This document shows, piece after piece, positions 1 through 7,800 of a stretch of DNA of 14,746 bases. The position numbers and the translations under genes were made by a program. Position 1 is the stretch's first letter; the number at the start of each line of letters is the position of its first letter. The notes under the pieces were generated by a model that ran no database searches, was not told where the DNA came from, and saw nothing but the letters and a program-made list of their open reading frames with translations. Location: the NCBI GenBank assembly GCA_025924495.1, contig JAICIG010000176.1, forward strand, positions 1 through 14,746, written 5' to 3'. Origin of the DNA: Pirellulales bacterium. GTDB lineage: Bacteria; Planctomycetota; Planctomycetia; Pirellulales; JAICIG01.

Positions 1-98
1 AGCCTCAATGAGCAAAGCCGACGAAATAGGCGACCGCCTCGCTGAGACTTCTGACGCTTCGGGTCTGCGTCAGCGTCTTTAAACTTCGAACCCGGGCC

Positions 99-704
99 CT
101 ATTCCTCCCCGAGCAATTCCCGCAGCTTTTGCAGCGAACGCGTGAGCAGGACGCGGACGGCGCCGTCGGACTTGCCGAGCTTGGCGCCGATTTCTTTGGA
201 GGATTGGCCTTCGATGTATCGCAGTCGCAGCGCTTCGCGCTGCTCTGTGGATAAAGTCTCCATCGCAACGAGCAGGCGATGTTGTTTCTGGTCTCGCGAA
301 AAGGCCTGGCTGGCGGAAGTCATGCTGGCGATCAGCAGATCGATCAGGCCGCCCCGTTCTTCATCCCCCGCGCGCGGAGCATCGATGGCCCGTTCGCGGG
401 CGGCGTTCCGCTTTTGACTGCCGAAGAAGCGCCGGTGGGCGTCGATAATGCGCCGCTCGGCGATCTGGCATAGCCAGCCGAACGGATCGCGGCCGTCCAG
501 CGGCGCATCGCCGAGCGAACGCACCGCTTCGGCGCTCGTCTCTTGAAAGACGTCATCGGGTTCGATCTTGGTTCGCAAAGCCGGCCCGAGGCGATGTTCA
601 ATGAACGCTAACAGCGGTCCGCGTTTGGCGACCAGAAATGCCGCCAACGCTTCGGCATCGCCTCGACTCAGACGTTCAACCAACTCGTCGGTCGGATTCG
701 ACAT
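99..704 (-). CDS. ECF-type RNA polymerase sigma factor (sigma-70 family)
   Basis: A 201-residue alternative sigma factor that would direct RNA polymerase to a specific promoter set. Region 2 lies at about residues 25-98: it contains a DDVFQET segment (core binding and -10 melting) and then a DPFGWLCQIAERRIIDAHRR stretch typical of planctomycete ECF sigmas. A charged linker follows. Region 4 (about 145-198) has the helix-turn-helix pattern STEQREALRLRYIEGQSSKEIGAKLG ending in LLTRSLQKLRELL, which would read the -35 box. The length suits the family. The ATG at 704 is preceded by GGGAG about nine bases upstream. It lies 90 bases after apbE on the same strand and could be co-transcribed. No anti-sigma factor is visible, though planctomycete ECF genes are often followed by a kinase or regulator that would lie beyond the left edge. 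Family assignment is firm; the regulon is unknown. Confidence 0.93.
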   Translation of the reverse strand: MSNPTDELVERLSRGDAEALAAFLVAKRGPLLAFIEHRLGPALRTKIEPDDVFQETSAEAVRSLGDAPLDGRDPFGWLCQIAERRIIDAHRRFFGSQKRNAARERAIDAPRAGDEERGGLIDLLIASMTSASQAFSRDQKQHRLLVAMETLSTEQREALRLRYIEGQSSKEIGAKLGKSDGAVRVLLTRSLQKLRELLGEE

Positions 705-794
705 TGCCAGCGTCTCCCTAGCAGATTGGTTCGCGGCTGTAACTTCCGGCCGCCGGATGTTCCGCTGTGTGGTTTCGATGCATTCCGCCAGCGC

Positions 795-1916
795 TCAGTC
801 AGCCTCTTTAGGCGTCGGGTCTTTGAAAGTGCGTGACTCGACGGGTTTGTCCGCCTTCGCCGGCGGATGAATTTCGAATTCATGAAAATGCTTGGAAACG
901 TGTGTCTCGATTGTACCGTCGACGTTCCGCATGATCAGCGCCGCGGCGCCCGGCGTTTTCTCGATCAGCTCCATTCCCTGTTTCGGGCCGAGCACGCTGA
1001 CCGCCGTCGCTAGACTGTCGGCGGTGATGGCATGAGGCGTAATGACCGTGACGCAGCTCTGGTCGGTCAGGCCAACGCCTGTGCGCGGATCGACAATATG
1101 CGAATAGCGTTTGCCGCCGATGATGACGTGTTGAAAGGCGTCGCCGGAGGTCGTTGCCGAAGCATTTCGCAAGGAAAGATAGCGGCTCGGGGGACCGTCG
1201 GCCGCGGTCACCGGAGCGATGCCGATCTTCCAGCCCGGTTCGCCGGGTGGAGCGTCCCCCGCCAAGACGTCGCCGCTGATGTCGATCAAAGCCCGCGAGA
1301 TGCCATGTTTGCCGAGCACGATCATGGCCTCGTCGGCGGCATGGCCGGCTGCGATGCCCCCCAGGTCGAGCCGCATGCCGGCAGCCAACAACTGGGCGGT
1401 GTGCCTTTTGGCGTCAAGCCGAAGGTTTCTATAACCGACGGCCTTGCGAGCTTCCGCTAGTCTCCCGGCGGAGGGAAATTCGCCCGAGCGCCTTGCGCGA
1501 CGCCAGAGCCGCACGTATGGGCCGACGGTGACATCGAAGGCGCCTTGGGTTGCTTCCGAGAGCCGCTGAGCCTCAGCCAGGACCTGCCACAAATCGCCGC
1601 TCAGCGTCACTTTGTGCCCCCACCCAGCGGTGCGGCTCAGGCGCGACAACTCGCTGTCGGACTTATAGTCGCTCATCACCTCGTCGAGCTCGGCGATTCG
1701 CTTGTAGGCCGCCTCGGCCGCCCGATTTGCGGACGCCTGATCAGGGGCATACAATAGCACCTTTACTGGAACCCCCATATGCACTTGCTGGAACTCGAAG
1801 CGGCTTAATCCCGGTTCGGCGGCTTGAAGCAGATGCGCGAGGAGGGCGAGGGAGGCCGCGGCCAAGGCAGCAGCCCGGTTCACTCGTATCCAGCGCGTAT
1901 GAGCTAAGTTTTTCAT
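795..1916 (-). CDS. apbE: FAD:protein FMN transferase (ApbE family)
   Basis: ApbE enzymes transfer FMN from FAD to a threonine of exported flavoproteins such as NqrC/RnfG-like subunits, outside the cytoplasmic membrane. This 373-residue protein has an N-terminal basic and hydrophobic signal segment (residues 1-32) and the family motifs in order: DLGG at 184-187, ISGD at 213-216, HIVDPRTG at 273-280 and ADSLATA at 299-305, whose Asp and Thr correspond to the metal site. The usual DxGGIAKG motif reads DLGGIAAG, so the lysine is replaced by alanine. The ATG at 1916 is preferred because the signal peptide begins there; the frame stays open to a TTG at 1952. The C-terminal 30 residues are charged and look disordered. 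No FMN-binding target protein is visible nearby, so the substrate is unknown. It is divergent from the FGE-like gene and upstream of the sigma factor. Confidence 0.93.
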   Translation of the reverse strand: MKNLAHTRWIRVNRAAALAAASLALLAHLLQAAEPGLSRFEFQQVHMGVPVKVLLYAPDQASANRAAEAAYKRIAELDEVMSDYKSDSELSRLSRTAGWGHKVTLSGDLWQVLAEAQRLSEATQGAFDVTVGPYVRLWRRARRSGEFPSAGRLAEARKAVGYRNLRLDAKRHTAQLLAAGMRLDLGGIAAGHAADEAMIVLGKHGISRALIDISGDVLAGDAPPGEPGWKIGIAPVTAADGPPSRYLSLRNASATTSGDAFQHVIIGGKRYSHIVDPRTGVGLTDQSCVTVITPHAITADSLATAVSVLGPKQGMELIEKTPGAAALIMRNVDGTIETHVSKHFHEFEIHPPAKADKPVESRTFKDPTPKEAD

Positions 1917-2020
1917 CGGGGGACGATGTGCTTCGCCGTTACGCGCTGCCAAAGACTAAGGCCAAAAACTGCATGTACCGTTTGTATAGCCTATTTCGCC
2001 GCACCAACTCCACGCAATCC

Positions 2021-3088
2021 ATGAGCAAAAAAGCCGCACTAGCCTGGATGCTGGCTTTGCCGCTTGTGTGCGGATCGTCTCGAGCGCCGGCGGCCGACGC
2101 CTCCGAACGCCCTGTCTTGGCAACGACCGATTCCAGCGCCAAGACCGAAGCCGAGATGAAGCCCTACACGGACCGGATCACCGATTCGAAAGTCACGTTC
2201 GACATGATCCCCATCCGCGGCGGAACCTTCCGCATGGGCAGCCCCGACGGCGAACCGGGACACAAACCGGACGAGAGCCCGGTGCATGAAGTGAAGATTT
2301 CTCCGTTCTGGATGGGCAAGTGCGAAGTCACTTGGAATGAATACGAAATCTTCATGTTCAAGCTCGACATCGCGCGCCGCAAGCAACTCGGCGGCGCTCC
2401 GACCGCGCTTGATAAGTTTTCTGATGTCGTGGCGCGGCCGACCAAGCCTTACACCGACATGACATTCGGCATGGGCAAAGAAGGTTTTCCGGCGATTTGC
2501 ATGACGCAATTGGCCGCCAAGAAGTATTGCCAATGGCTCACTGCCAAGACGGGACGATATTACCGGCTGCCGACCGAAGCCGAATGGGAGTACGCCTGCC
2601 GCGCCGGCACGACGACTGCTTATTCGTTCGGCGACGATCCGGGCAAGCTCGACGAGTACGCCTGGTCCTACGATAACAGCGACGACGCTTACCATCCGGT
2701 CGGCAAGAAAAAGCCGAACCCCTGGGGGCTGTTCGATATGCATGGCAATGTCGCCGAATGGTGCTGTGACCAATACGTGCCCGACTTCTACAAGCAGTTC
2801 GCGGGCAAGACCGCGGTCAATCCGCTGGCCGTGCCGACCACCATCGAGCCATGCGTCGTCCGCGGCGGTTCTTGGGACGACGATCCGGAAGCCTTGCGCA
2901 GCGCGGCGCGCCGCGGCAGCCATAAGGATTGGAAACAGCAAGATCCGCAAATCCCGCAGAGCATCTGGTACTATACAGACGCGTTATTCGTAGGTTTTCG
3001 GGTGGTGCGCCCGCTGGTCGAACCGACGGCCGAAGAAAAGGCCGGGTACGAATTGGATCTCGACACGCACGACGCCAACCGCCAATAG
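2021..3088 (+). CDS. Exported FGE-sulfatase (formylglycine-generating enzyme-like) domain protein
   Basis: A 355-residue exported protein with a SUMF1/EgtB-type domain. The signal peptide is residues 1-25 ([20 protein letters not shown] onward). The fold's hallmarks are present: RGGTFRMGS near residue 66, [30 protein letters not shown] from residue 182, HGNVAEW at 241-247, VVRGGSW ending at 285 and FVGFRVVRP near the end. True FGEs oxidise a sulfatase cysteine to formylglycine and carry a catalytic cysteine pair just after RGGS. Here that stretch is [14 protein letters not shown] without cysteine, so this is probably a non-catalytic or functionally different paralogue, as is common in planctomycetes. 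ATG 2021 is chosen for the signal peptide; an in-frame ATG at 1973 would add 16 residues. It ends 47 bases before the oxidoreductase gene and likely shares its transcript. No sulfatase gene lies in the window. Confidence 0.9.
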   Translation: MSKKAALAWMLALPLVCGSSRAPAADASERPVLATTDSSAKTEAEMKPYTDRITDSKVTFDMIPIRGGTFRMGSPDGEPGHKPDESPVHEVKISPFWMGKCEVTWNEYEIFMFKLDIARRKQLGGAPTALDKFSDVVARPTKPYTDMTFGMGKEGFPAICMTQLAAKKYCQWLTAKTGRYYRLPTEAEWEYACRAGTTTAYSFGDDPGKLDEYAWSYDNSDDAYHPVGKKKPNPWGLFDMHGNVAEWCCDQYVPDFYKQFAGKTAVNPLAVPTTIEPCVVRGGSWDDDPEALRSAARRGSHKDWKQQDPQIPQSIWYYTDALFVGFRVVRPLVEPTAEEKAGYELDLDTHDANRQ

Positions 3089-3135
3089 TTTGTTGCCGTT
3101 CCGCAATCGTAAAGCATTTTGACACGTGGAGACGA

Positions 3136-4452
3136 ATGAAGATGAGCGACCACGCCCAGCCCAAACGAATCGTCGTGCCTTCGCGGCGCGAATTTCTCAA
3201 GACCTCGAGCCTGGCCGTCGTGGGGACCGGCCTGGCAGGCGGCTTGAGCGTTGCCCGATCGGCGCATGCCGCTGGGGACGACACGATTAAGATCGGTCTC
3301 GTCGGTTGCGGCGGGCGCGGCTCCGGCGCTGCCAGCCAGGCGCTGCACGTGCAAGGCAACGTCAAACTCGTCGCCATGGGCGATGCGTTTGAAGACCGAC
3401 TCCACTTCAGCCTTAGCAACCTGCAGAAGGAAGACGGCCTGTCGCCGAAAATCGACGTGCCCAAGGAGCGGCAGTTTGTCGGCTTCGACGCGTATAAGAA
3501 AGTGCTCGAGGCCGGCATCGATCTGATCATTCTGGCGACCCCGCCGGGTTTCCGTCCGATCCATTTCGCCGCCGCAGTCGAAGCGGGCAAGCACGTGTTC
3601 ATGGAAAAGCCGGTCGCCGTCGACGCGCCGGGAGTTCGGGCGGTGCTCGCCGCCACGGCCGAAGCCAAGAAGAAAAACCTGGCCGTCGGCGTCGGCTTGC
3701 AGCGCCGGCATCAGAAGAATTACTTGGAGACTATCAAGCGGTTGCAAGACGGCGCCATCGGCGACATCGTCTGCACTCGCGTGTACTGGAATGGCGCCGG
3801 CGTGTGGGTCAAACCGCGCAAGGAAGGCCAGACCGACATGGAGTACCAGATGCGCAACTGGTACTACTTTAATTGGCTCTGCGGCGATCACATCGTCGAG
3901 CAGCACATCCACAACCTCGACGTCGGCAACTGGCTGAAGGGCGCGACTCCAATCAAGGCCGAGGGCATGGGCGGCCGACAGGTGCGCACGGGCAAGGAAT
4001 TCGGCGAGATTTACGACCACCACGCCGTCGAGTTCGAATATGCCGACGGTTCGCGGATGTTCAGCTATTGCCGCCATATTCCGGGCTGCTGGGACAGCGT
4101 GACGGAGCATGCCCATGGCAGCAAGGGTACGGCCGACATTAGCGGCTCGCGGATCGAGAGCGGCAGCGGCGATAAGTGGCGCTACCGCGGCGACAATCCT
4201 AACCCGTATCAGGTCGAGCACGACGACCTGTTCGCCAGCATTCGTTCGGGCAACCCAATCAACGAAGGCGAACACGGCGCGACGAGCTCGATGACGGCCA
4301 TTCTCGGCCGCATGTGCACCTATTCGGGCAAGATGATCACCTGGGACGAAGCCATCAACTCGCAGATCAACCTGGGGCCGAAGCACTACGCCTTCGACGC
4401 GGCGCCGCCGACGCCGATGGTGGCCGTGCCCGGCCAGACGCAAGTCGTCTGA
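3136..4452 (+). CDS. Tat-exported Gfo/Idh/MocA family oxidoreductase
   Basis: A 438-residue NAD(P)-dependent dehydrogenase of the glucose-fructose oxidoreductase / inositol dehydrogenase / MocA family, which acts on sugars, sugar acids or cyclitols. A twin-arginine signal is seen at residues 16-22 (SRREFLK) with a hydrophobic stretch and an AHA-type cleavage site at about residue 45, so the folded enzyme with its cofactor should be exported. The Rossmann motif G-C-G-G-R-G is at 57-62, and the family's EKP motif is at 157-159 (FMEKPVAVD), where the lysine is catalytic. The C-terminal half is the usual alpha/beta substrate domain with an HIVEQHIHNLD segment. GGAG at 3128-3131 sits just ahead of ATG 3136 (and is better spaced for ATG 3142, two residues in). 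It is the second gene after the FGE-like protein and is followed by a strong terminator. The substrate cannot be read from sequence. Confidence 0.93.
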   Translation: MKMSDHAQPKRIVVPSRREFLKTSSLAVVGTGLAGGLSVARSAHAAGDDTIKIGLVGCGGRGSGAASQALHVQGNVKLVAMGDAFEDRLHFSLSNLQKEDGLSPKIDVPKERQFVGFDAYKKVLEAGIDLIILATPPGFRPIHFAAAVEAGKHVFMEKPVAVDAPGVRAVLAATAEAKKKNLAVGVGLQRRHQKNYLETIKRLQDGAIGDIVCTRVYWNGAGVWVKPRKEGQTDMEYQMRNWYYFNWLCGDHIVEQHIHNLDVGNWLKGATPIKAEGMGGRQVRTGKEFGEIYDHHAVEFEYADGSRMFSYCRHIPGCWDSVTEHAHGSKGTADISGSRIESGSGDKWRYRGDNPNPYQVEHDDLFASIRSGNPINEGEHGATSSMTAILGRMCTYSGKMITWDEAINSQINLGPKHYAFDAAPPTPMVAVPGQTQVV

Positions 4453-4484
4453 CGATTCCACGTCGACGCCCAAGCTTATGCTCG

Positions 4485-4516
4485 CGGCCGCCGGATTTTT
4501 CCGGCGGCCGTTTTTT
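4485..4516 (+). terminator. Rho-independent terminator after the oxidoreductase gene
   Basis: A perfect 10-base-pair GC-rich stem (CGGCCGCCGG at 4485-4494 with CCGGCGGCCG at 4501-4510), extended by one A-T pair around a TTTT loop and followed by six T residues (4511-4516). It starts 32 bases after the stop codon and should end the FGE-like/oxidoreductase transcript. Confidence 0.9.
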
Positions 4517-4597
4517 GCGCGCCCGTTTCTCTCGCGCAGCCGCGTTCTATGGCCCGGGCACGGCGGAAAACGTGGTGAAAATTTTTTCGAACTGGCC

Positions 4598-4626
4598 TTG
4601 ACCCGTTTTTCACGGGCGAGTATTTA
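4598..4626 (+). promoter_or_regulatory. Possible sigma-70-like promoter for the secretin gene
   Basis: TTGACC at 4598-4603 is a close match to a -35 box; TATTTA at 4621-4626 is a weak -10 at 17-base spacing. A small inverted repeat (CCCGT at 4602-4606, ACGGG at 4612-4616) overlaps the spacer and might be an operator. If used, it gives a leader of about 235 bases. This rests on pattern match only. Confidence 0.3.
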
Positions 4627-4854
4627 ACCCCCTCTCTTCTGCCATTCTCAGTTAATCACTTGCTAGCTATACGTGACCCGCCAGGGTGAGCGTCCGCTTG
4701 TACGTTGAGGCGTGCAAGCTGCGCGGGAACTCTGGTCGTGCGCGTCGAGCTGTTTGCTCGTCTCGCAGTCGGTCGAGGGTTTGCGCGCGTTCACATCGAA
4801 AGATGCTGGGTTGGTCGTCTGCGCCGTTCGGCGGCAGCGACCTTGCGAATCTCG

Positions 4855-4861
4855 AAAGGAG
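4855..4861 (+). promoter_or_regulatory. Strong Shine-Dalgarno deciding the secretin start
   Basis: AAAGGAG, the best ribosome binding site in the window, lies six bases before TTG 4868 and only three before the in-frame GTG 4865. The spacing favours the TTG, which also begins a classic signal peptide (MKTTSRKLTAWMATG). Confidence 0.8.
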
Positions 4862-4867
4862 ATCGTG

Positions 4868-7800
4868 TTGAAGACGACGTCTCGGAAACTTACCGCTTGG
4901 ATGGCCACAGGAATATTCTTGGTGGCGGGAGTGGCCTGGGCCGGGCCGCAATCAGGCTCGTTAAGCGGCCTGTGGGGCGCCGTCATCACGGGTCAGGCAG
5001 GAGGCGCTCCGCTGGAAGATCAGCGCCGCACCGTGGCTGACTTGTTGTCCCAAGCCAGAAAAGCCATGAAAGAAGGCCGGCTGGAAACCGCCGACTCGCT
5101 CGTGTCGCGAGCTGAAGCGATGGATATTCGCTACAGCAAGCTGCACCTGGGCGATACGCCGGAAAAAGCTCGCCGCGATCTGGCTCGGATCATGAAAGGC
5201 CAAGGCGGCGGCAAGCTGCCCAGTCAGAAGTTCCAGCCGGAAGCGCCGGGCGGAAATGCCGCGGCAAACACTTCGCCAGCGCAGGCGGCCAAGGCCCCCG
5301 TCGATCCGTTCGCCGTGCGGCAGGACGGATTCGAACCCACGGCCAAGACAACGCCGCAGCGCGGCGAGCAGCCGATGGTCGATCCGCGCGCCGTCCTGGC
5401 GCCCCCCAGCGACGCTGAAGTGACCGGCAAGCTGCCGACCGGCAAGCCGTTTCCCGACAGTTCCCCTTTCGGCAAGCAACTGGTGACCTCTCCGCCCAAA
5501 GGCGCGGAGGGTGGTTTGACCGCCGAACAGCTGCCCAACAACGATCCGAATCGGGCGCAGAGCAATCGCCTGCTGCTCGAATCGCGTCGCTCGCTCGCGG
5601 TGGGCGACGTGCGCCGCGCCGCGGATCTGGCGCAGCAGGCCAAGAAACTCGCTGTGCAATACGATTTTCACGAGGACTCGCCGGCGAAAGTGGAGGATGC
5701 CATCCAACGCTACAGCCGGCTGAACTCGCCGGGCGGCCCCGGCAAGGAAAGCGAAACCTTCCGCCGCCAGCAGGCGGAATCGTTGCTGCAGCAAGCCGAA
5801 GGGTTGATGAATTGGGGCGAGTTCGACGAAGCGCAACGCTTGGTCGCCGATGCCAAGCGGCTGAACGTGAATTACGGCCCGTTTGACGTCAAGCCAGATT
5901 CCGTCATGGAACGGATCGCAGCCGCCCGTCGGCAGCGAACATCCGGCGAGCCCTCGCGGCTCGAACCGCTCCCGCCGGTCGACAAGCATGCCGCGCCGCT
6001 GGCCGAGCAATCGGCGGCAGCGCAAACGCCGCTCGATCCGGCCACGGCAGCCCGAAAGCAGCAGGCGTTGCAACTCGTCAAACAAGCTCGCGAAGCCATG
6101 CAAGCGGGCGATCTCGATCGCGCGGCCGGCCTGGCCGAGCAAGCCGAGGACCTGCGCGTGCCCGACACCGCCTTCCATAAGGGCGAAGATCGGCCGTGGA
6201 TGGTTCTGTACCAGATCCAACAAACGGAGAAGGAACGCCAAGGCGTCGTGCCCGCCGGCGGAGCGAATCCGATCGGCGTGGAAGCGGGCCGCGAGGGCGG
6301 TTTCCCGGGCGCGCAGGCGATGTACGATCGCAACCGCGACGCTACGCAGAACGTTCCGGCCGCCCGATTGCAGGAGCAGGGCGGCTCGCCCGAAGGCGCC
6401 ATGGCGCTGTTCCAACGCGGCGAAGAAGCCTTGCGGAATCGCGATATTCCGGCCGCACTGAACTGGTTCCGCCAGGCGAACCAGCGCCGTGACGAGCTGG
6501 AACCGGCGATCCAACAGCAGTTGCAGGACAAACTGCAGCTGTTGGCTCAGTCAGCGGCCACGCGCCGACCTGGCAACGAAGCTGGGTTGATCAACGAGGC
6601 CGCCGCCGATCAGCAGCTCAAGTATCGACAAATCTCTGCGGAGCTGGCGCGTCAGGAACAGGCGGCTCGCAATCTGCAGGCGTCCAACCCCAAGCAGGCG
6701 CTGGAACTGCTCAAGCAAGCGCGCGGCATCGTCGAACAGTCGACGTTGGAGACGGCCGCGCGAGATATCTTGTTGCGTCGCGTCGACCGCGACGTGCAGG
6801 AGCTGGAAGGCTTCATCGACGCCAATCGCGGCAAGATCGAACTGAACGAGCGGAATACCGCCACTCGTAACGAGATCGAACGCGAACAGAAGGTCAAAGT
6901 CGAAGTCCAGGAAAAGATCGCTTTGCTCGTGGATGAGTTCAACAAGCTGATGGACGAGCACCGCTATGCAGAAGCTGAAGTGGTGGCCAAGCGAGCCAAG
7001 GAAGTGGCGCCGGACGAACCGGTCGTCAAGCAAATTGGCCTGATGGTCAAGATGGCCAGCCGCACGTCGAACTACAACGATGTCGCCGATGCCAAAGAGC
7101 AAGGCTTCATCAACGCCTTGCACAACGTCGACAAGTCGGCGATTCCTTTCGACGACAACAAGCCGTTTGTGTTTGGCGATGCGCGAGAATGGGAACGGTT
7201 GACCAAGAGTCGAAAAGAACTGGCTCGCATGGACCGTCGCAACCGGTCCGAGAAGGAACTGGAGATCGAGGGCAAGCTGAAGACGCCCGTCTCCTTGCGA
7301 TTCCAGGAGATGCCGCTCGCGCAGGTGGTGGAAGAGTTGAGCAGGCTGGCACAGGTGAACATGCACCTCGACAACCGCGGGTTGGCCGAGGAAGGCGTGG
7401 CCACCGATACGCCGGTGACGATCGAGTTGAGCCAGGACATCTCGCTGAAAAGCGCGTTGAACCTGATTCTGGAGCCCTTGCGGCTGAGCTACGTGATCAA
7501 AGACGAAGTGCTCAAGATCACTAGCGAACATCTCCGCGATGGCGAAATCTTTACGGTGACCTACAACGTTGCCGATCTGGTGACGCCGATTCCGAACTTC
7601 TCGCCGAACGGCCGAATGGGACTCGCCGGGGCGTTGCAAGACGCTCAGAATTCCATTCCGATGTACGGCGGCATGGGCGGAGACGCGCCGCTGCAGGTCG
7701 TCGCCAGCAACAGCGGTTCGATGAGCAACGCGATGATGAGCTCGAACCTGCTGGCGCAGGTCAGCTCGGCAAGCGGAGCCGCCATGGCGGCGGCCAGCGC

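Larger units (their letters stand above)
4517..4867 (+). other. Leader region upstream of the secretin gene
   Basis: About 350 bases between the oxidoreductase terminator and the secretin start. The first part is AT-richer (AATTTTTTCG near 4580) and holds a possible promoter. The rest would be a long 5' untranslated region. The secretin frame is open back to 4712, but that upstream peptide (cysteine- and arginine-rich) does not look like an export signal, so I treat it as non-coding. No riboswitch or small RNA was recognised. Confidence 0.4.

Noticed and set aside
51..73. Hairpin CTGACGC / GCGTCAG downstream of the sigma factor as a terminator
   Set aside because: The stem is only seven base pairs and no T tract follows on the minus strand.
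2039..2950. A 303-codon open frame on the minus strand opposite the FGE-like gene
   Set aside because: It is a mirror of the plus-strand gene; its translation is Arg/Ala/His-rich with no domain, typical of GC-rich antisense frames.
2971..4473. A 500-codon minus-strand open frame opposite the oxidoreductase
   Set aside because: Antisense shadow of a well-supported gene; its sequence has no recognisable family.
4712..4867. Extension of the secretin to an upstream start
   Set aside because: The added peptide is not conserved-looking and would bury the signal peptide; the strong Shine-Dalgarno at 4855-4861 supports TTG 4868.
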